The notes under the pieces were generated by a model. That model was not told where the DNA came from and did not search any database. It worked only from the letters and a program-made list of their open reading frames with translations. A stretch of 64,000 nt of DNA. Source: Saccharopolyspora sp. SCSIO 74807. Its GTDB lineage: Bacteria > Actinomycetota > Actinomycetes > Mycobacteriales > Pseudonocardiaceae. This document shows positions 60,397 to 64,000 of the stretch, piece after piece. The DNA is taken from assembly GCF_037023755.1 (NCBI RefSeq), contig NZ_CP146100.1, forward strand, positions 2,110,501 through 2,174,500, written 5' to 3'. The position numbers and the translations under genes were made by a program. Numbering within the stretch: the first letter of the stretch is position 1; each line of letters begins with the position of its first letter.

Positions 60397-62049
60397 GTGT
60401 CCACATCGGATCGCACGCCGGAACCGCCCGCCGGGCGGCCGTGGCGAGGTGGCGCGACCGACCGGCCGCCGTGGGAGCAGGACGCCGACGCGACCCAGCA
60501 GGTGCGGCCGGATCAGCTGCCGGGAGCCGCCGGTAGCGACCGGGCGTCCGAAGCTGCCGGGGCTCCGGAATCCGCTCCGGAGACGTCCGGAGCGCAGTCC
60601 GGGCAGCAGCCGCAGTCCGGGCAGGACGCTGTGCAGAGCCCAGCGGAGGCGCAAGGTCAGGGCGCGGAGCGCACCCAGCGGATCGACCCGAGCCGGTTCC
60701 AAGGTCAACGGGCGCAGGAGGAGCGGACGCGGCCGGACCAGCCGCTTGCTGGCGGGCATCCGGAGGCCGACCCGGCGGGCCGCGGCCAGGCGGGCCGCCC
60801 CGGCTCGACCCATTCCGGCTCGACCCATTCCGGCTCGACCCATTCCGGCACGAACAGCTCCGGCCCCGTCCAGGCCCAGCCGCACCAAGGTTGGTCACCG
60901 CACGGCCGAACCCACCCGTACCCGGAACATCCCGACCAGCCGCCGCAGCTCCAGCCCGGCCAAGGGCCGCCGACCCCGAATCCGCCGAGCCCGAATCCGC
61001 CGAATTGGGCTCATCCGCAATCCCAGCCCGGCCCGTTCGCGGCACCGGCCGCGCCGGGACCGAATCCGGCTGCGACGGACCCGTCCGGTCCGCAACAACC
61101 CGGTCCCCAGCAACCCGGGTTCCAGCCACCCGGGCCCCAGCAACCCGCGCCGCAGCAACCCGCGCCGAACCAGCCGCCGAAGCGCAGCGAACTCACCGGG
61201 CAGGCACCGCGCGGCGACAGCACCGCCCGCCGCGTCACCAGGGCCGTGGCGCGCGTGTTCGGCAGCTCGAAGCAGCCGCGCGAACTCGAAGAAGTCCTCG
61301 CGGCCGTGCAGGCCCCGATCACCACCGGGCGCCGCATCGCGGTGACCTCGGTGCGCGGCGGTGCGGGCAAGACCGCCGTCGCGGCACTGCTCGGTTCGGT
61401 GTTCGCGACCCGCCGGACCGAGCCGGTGCTGGCGCTGGACGCCGAACCGGAATCCGGCTCGCTGGCTTGGCGGCTCGGCGTGGACACCGCGATGACGCTG
61501 CCCGGCCTGGCTCCCGCGCTGCGCACCGCCAGCGGGCAGAGCCTCGGCAGCATCGAGCGGTTGCTGCCGCGCACCTCGCGCGGGTTGTGGGTCGCGCCCG
61601 GATCGTCCGGCGCGCAGCACCAGCTCGCGCGGGACGTGACGCGGGCGCTGTCCCGGCTGTTCGCGGTCGCGGTGCTGGATTGCGGAACGGGGCTGAACGC
61701 TCCGGCGACCAGCGCGGTGCTCTCCGACGCGCATTCGGTGGTCGTCGTGACCCCTGCGACCCCGGACGGAGTGCGCACGACCGCGGACGCGCTGGCGCGC
61801 ATCGGCCCGGCCGCCCTCCAACACGTCGTGGTGGCGTTGAACGCCGCGGACCAGCAGGGCGTCGCGACGCTGAAGCGAGGTCCAGCGGAGGCGCTGTTCT
61901 CCCGCCTCGGCCTTCCCGTCGTGGTGCTGCCCTACGACCGGCACGTCGCGTCCGGCGGCACCATCGACCCGGGGCGGCTCGCCGAGCCCACGATCACCGC
62001 GGGCTCCCGGCTCGCGGCCTGGTCGTTGCGCCGGTCGCGGACGCTGTAG
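60397..62049 (+). CDS. Type VII-associated MinD/ParA-like ATPase with Pro-rich N-terminus
   Basis: 550 residues from a GTG. Residues 1-270 are disordered and rich in Pro, Gln and Gly, with a perfect tandem repeat HSGSTHSGSTHSG near 130-145; residues 300-545 are a MinD-type ATPase with VRGGAGKTA at 319-327 (deviant Walker A). Similar proteins (EspI group) regulate or position ESX secretion in mycobacteria. Lies between eccD and eccC in one operon. Confidence 0.82.
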   Translation: MSTSDRTPEPPAGRPWRGGATDRPPWEQDADATQQVRPDQLPGAAGSDRASEAAGAPESAPETSGAQSGQQPQSGQDAVQSPAEAQGQGAERTQRIDPSRFQGQRAQEERTRPDQPLAGGHPEADPAGRGQAGRPGSTHSGSTHSGSTHSGTNSSGPVQAQPHQGWSPHGRTHPYPEHPDQPPQLQPGQGPPTPNPPSPNPPNWAHPQSQPGPFAAPAAPGPNPAATDPSGPQQPGPQQPGFQPPGPQQPAPQQPAPNQPPKRSELTGQAPRGDSTARRVTRAVARVFGSSKQPRELEEVLAAVQAPITTGRRIAVTSVRGGAGKTAVAALLGSVFATRRTEPVLALDAEPESGSLAWRLGVDTAMTLPGLAPALRTASGQSLGSIERLLPRTSRGLWVAPGSSGAQHQLARDVTRALSRLFAVAVLDCGTGLNAPATSAVLSDAHSVVVVTPATPDGVRTTADALARIGPAALQHVVVALNAADQQGVATLKRGPAEALFSRLGLPVVVLPYDRHVASGGTIDPGRLAEPTITAGSRLAAWSLRRSRTL

Positions 62050-62062
62050 GGAGGAGGCGCAG

Positions 62063-64000
62063 TTGACCACCCGCCTGGTGCACCGGCCGGCGCGCGCGGT
62101 GCGCCCGCTGCAAGCGCAGGAACCGCTGGACCTGGACCCGCCGCCGCTGCTGCCCGAGGGCAAGACCGCCGCCGGTGTGCAGGGACTGCTGCCGATGGCC
62201 GGGGCGGCCGCGTCGATGACCATGATGATGGTCTTCCGCGGCACCGGGTTCGCCGCGCTCGGCGCCTGCGTGATGCTGGTGTCGGTGTGCGCGGCCGGGC
62301 TGTTCTACGTCACCCAGCGCGGGCAGGCCACCCGCAAGCGCCGCCAGCAGCGCGAGCGCTACCTGGACCACCTCGAACAGCTCCGGGACCAGCTGCGCGA
62401 CTGGGAGCGGGACTTCCAGCGCCGCGCCGCCGCACCCGACCCGCCCGCCGCGGAACTGCTGGACCTGGTCGGCGATCCGGCGCGGCTGTGGGAACGCCGC
62501 CGCCGCGACCCGGACTTCCTGCGGGTCCGGCTGGGCACCGGGCACCAGCCGGTGCGGGAACTGCGGATGCGGGTGGAGGGCAACCCGGTCAACCCGCCGG
62601 ACCCGTTCATGCTCGCCGAGGCCGAGGCGCTGCGCCGCCGCTTCGGTACCGTCCCGCACCTGCCGCTGCGGGCGAACTTGGACCGCGCGGGCGATGTTTC
62701 GCTGATCGGCGCAGACCGGGCCGAGGTGCTCGACGCCGCGCGGACGCTGCTGGTGCAGGTCGCGGCCACGCACGCACCGGACGACGTCACCATCGCGGTG
62801 ATCGCACCGCCGGAGCGGGAACCGGAATGGGCGTGGGTGCGCTGGCTACCGCACGCGCTGGACCGCGGCTCCATCGGTCCCGCAGGCCCGCAACCGCTGT
62901 TCGCGCCGGACGCGCAACGTCTCGCCGCGCTGCTCGCCGACGACCTCTCCGACCGGGCCACCCGCGCCGCGCAGGCGCTCCGGCACGGTTCCGGGCAGTC
63001 CGAGTCGGTGACCCGCTCGCGGCTGCTGGTGATCGACGACGCCTACGGCGGCGTCGCCGGTGCGCTGTCCACACCGGACCAGGGCGTGGGCCTGGACCGG
63101 CTCGGGGTGACGGTGCTGCACCTGCTGGCCGACCGGCTGCACGAGCCGAGCGAGATCTCCAGCCGGATCACCGTGGGCGACGGGCTCACCGTGGAGCAGC
63201 TCTCCCCGGCCGCTTCGATCAGCGGTGCGCTGGAGCCGACTTCGCAGGCGTTCGCCACCGGACTCGCCCGGGAACTCGCTCCGCTCCGGCTGTCCGCGGA
63301 CTCCTACGACGACGGTTCCGGCACGCCGCCGGCGGATTTCCTGTCGCTGCTGGGCATCGACGACCCGGCGCGCCTGGACCCGGACAAGTTGCGCAGCAGG
63401 CGCGGCGAGCGGGACTTCCTGCGGGTGCCGATCGGCGTCACCGGGCTGGGCAGCCCGACGCTGCTGGATCTGAAGGAGTCCGCGCAGCTCGGCATGGGCC
63501 CGCACGGGCTGTGCGTCGGCGCCACCGGTTCCGGCAAGAGCGAGCTGCTGCGCACGCTGGTGCTGGCGCTGGCGGTCACGCACCCGCCGGAGCAGGTCAG
63601 CATGGTGCTGGTCGACTACAAGGGCGGCGCCACGTTCGCCCCGTTCGAGAACCTGCCGCACGTGGCGGGGCTGATCACGAACCTGGAGTCGGACTCCTCG
63701 CTGGTGGAGCGGATGTACGCCAGCCTCGACGGCGAGGTGCAGCGCAGGCAGCAGCTGCTGGCCGACGCGGACAAGAGCGTGGACATCACCCAGTACGCGA
63801 TGCGCCGCGCGGCGCTGGGCGAACCGCCGGAACTGCCACCGCTGCAGCACCTGTTCGTGGTCATCGACGAGTTCGGCGAGCTGATGACCGCGAAACCGGA
63901 GTTCATCGAGCTGTTCCTGCGCATCGGCCGGATCGGCCGGTCCGGCGGGGTGCACCTGCTGCTGTCCAGCCAGCGCATCGAAGGCGGCAAGCTGCGCGGG
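62063..64000 (+). CDS. eccC: Type VII secretion ATPase EccC, 3' end outside window
   Basis: Open reading frame from a TTG at 62063, four bases after GGGAGGAGG, to the window end: 646 codons without a stop. Two membrane helices near 38-75, a long linker, and the first FtsK/SpoIIIE ATPase domain with GATGSGKS at 486-493, VLVDYKGGATF and VVIDEFGEL. The second and third ATPase domains lie beyond the window. EccC recognises WXG100 substrates and powers secretion. Confidence 0.92.
   Translation, partial: MTTRLVHRPARAVRPLQAQEPLDLDPPPLLPEGKTAAGVQGLLPMAGAAASMTMMMVFRGTGFAALGACVMLVSVCAAGLFYVTQRGQATRKRRQQRERYLDHLEQLRDQLRDWERDFQRRAAAPDPPAAELLDLVGDPARLWERRRRDPDFLRVRLGTGHQPVRELRMRVEGNPVNPPDPFMLAEAEALRRRFGTVPHLPLRANLDRAGDVSLIGADRAEVLDAARTLLVQVAATHAPDDVTIAVIAPPEREPEWAWVRWLPHALDRGSIGPAGPQPLFAPDAQRLAALLADDLSDRATRAAQALRHGSGQSESVTRSRLLVIDDAYGGVAGALSTPDQGVGLDRLGVTVLHLLADRLHEPSEISSRITVGDGLTVEQLSPAASISGALEPTSQAFATGLARELAPLRLSADSYDDGSGTPPADFLSLLGIDDPARLDPDKLRSRRGERDFLRVPIGVTGLGSPTLLDLKESAQLGMGPHGLCVGATGSGKSELLRTLVLALAVTHPPEQVSMVLVDYKGGATFAPFENLPHVAGLITNLESDSSLVERMYASLDGEVQRRQQLLADADKSVDITQYAMRRAALGEPPELPPLQHLFVVIDEFGELMTAKPEFIELFLRIGRIGRSGGVHLLLSSQRIEGGKLRG

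Overview
The window is high-GC actinobacterial chromosome, most likely a Pseudonocardiaceae member of the Saccharopolyspora type. This is inferred from GC-rich third codon positions, the nuoLMN-polyprenyl synthase order, a mycothiol-dependent-type enzyme, a type VII secretion locus and an AICE-style integrated element. No marker gene fixes the species.

Bases 1-13.2 kb are core chromosome. They hold the end of the NADH dehydrogenase operon (nuoL 5'-truncated by the window edge, nuoM, nuoN) followed by a trans-polyprenyl diphosphate synthase, so proton pumping and the menaquinone side chain sit together. Next come a sunset-domain membrane protein, a divergent Lrp/AsnC regulator and dimethylarginine-hydrolase-like pair, a YceI protein, an HtpX protease, RmlA, a YajQ protein and tRNA-Tyr(GTA).

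Bases 13.2-47.6 kb are a composite island built at the 3' end of that tRNA-Tyr gene. Four copies of the tRNA 3' end (about 13177, 14134, 18053 and 47573) divide it into three segments. Segment I holds only a BrnT/ribbon-helix-helix toxin-antitoxin pair with tandem palindromic operators. Segment II holds a small gene for a His-Gly-Gly-Gly-Trp-Gly repeat peptide, a decayed fragment of a DNA ligase gene, a PAS-PAS-GGDEF-EAL protein and an acetyltransferase. Segment III is a full actinomycete integrative and conjugative element: integrase, excisionase, DUF3631 and primase-polymerase replication genes, a small GGDEF protein, a CxxCxGxG protein, an FtsK-like Tra translocase, Spd-like membrane proteins, a NUDIX hydrolase and several small proteins, all leftward from a strong promoter at 28.25 kb next to an oppositely oriented XRE regulator. 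A CTAG-rich perfect inverted repeat lies at the 3' end of tra. Cargo follows: two HTH/TPR regulators, two related phosphotransferases, an AT-rich membrane protein, a sarcosine-oxidase-like flavoenzyme, a CmtR-type cadmium/lead sensor with a P1B ATPase, a three-gene recombinase module (active tyrosine recombinase, XRE protein, and a catalytically degenerate recombinase carrying eight zinc ribbons) and an ATP-dependent DNA ligase.

Bases 47.6-64 kb return to chromosome: an MDMPI-family protein, an MFS exporter, a three-gene set of TIGR04222 membrane protein with a Gly/Cys tail plus a DUF692/MNIO enzyme plus a partner protein (a likely peptide-modification system), an LCP cell-wall ligase, a TetR/methyltransferase pair, a two-gene locus whose products share a GGxFTGANTxG motif, and the start of a type VII secretion cluster (eccD, a MinD-like ATPase gene, eccC) that runs off the window end.
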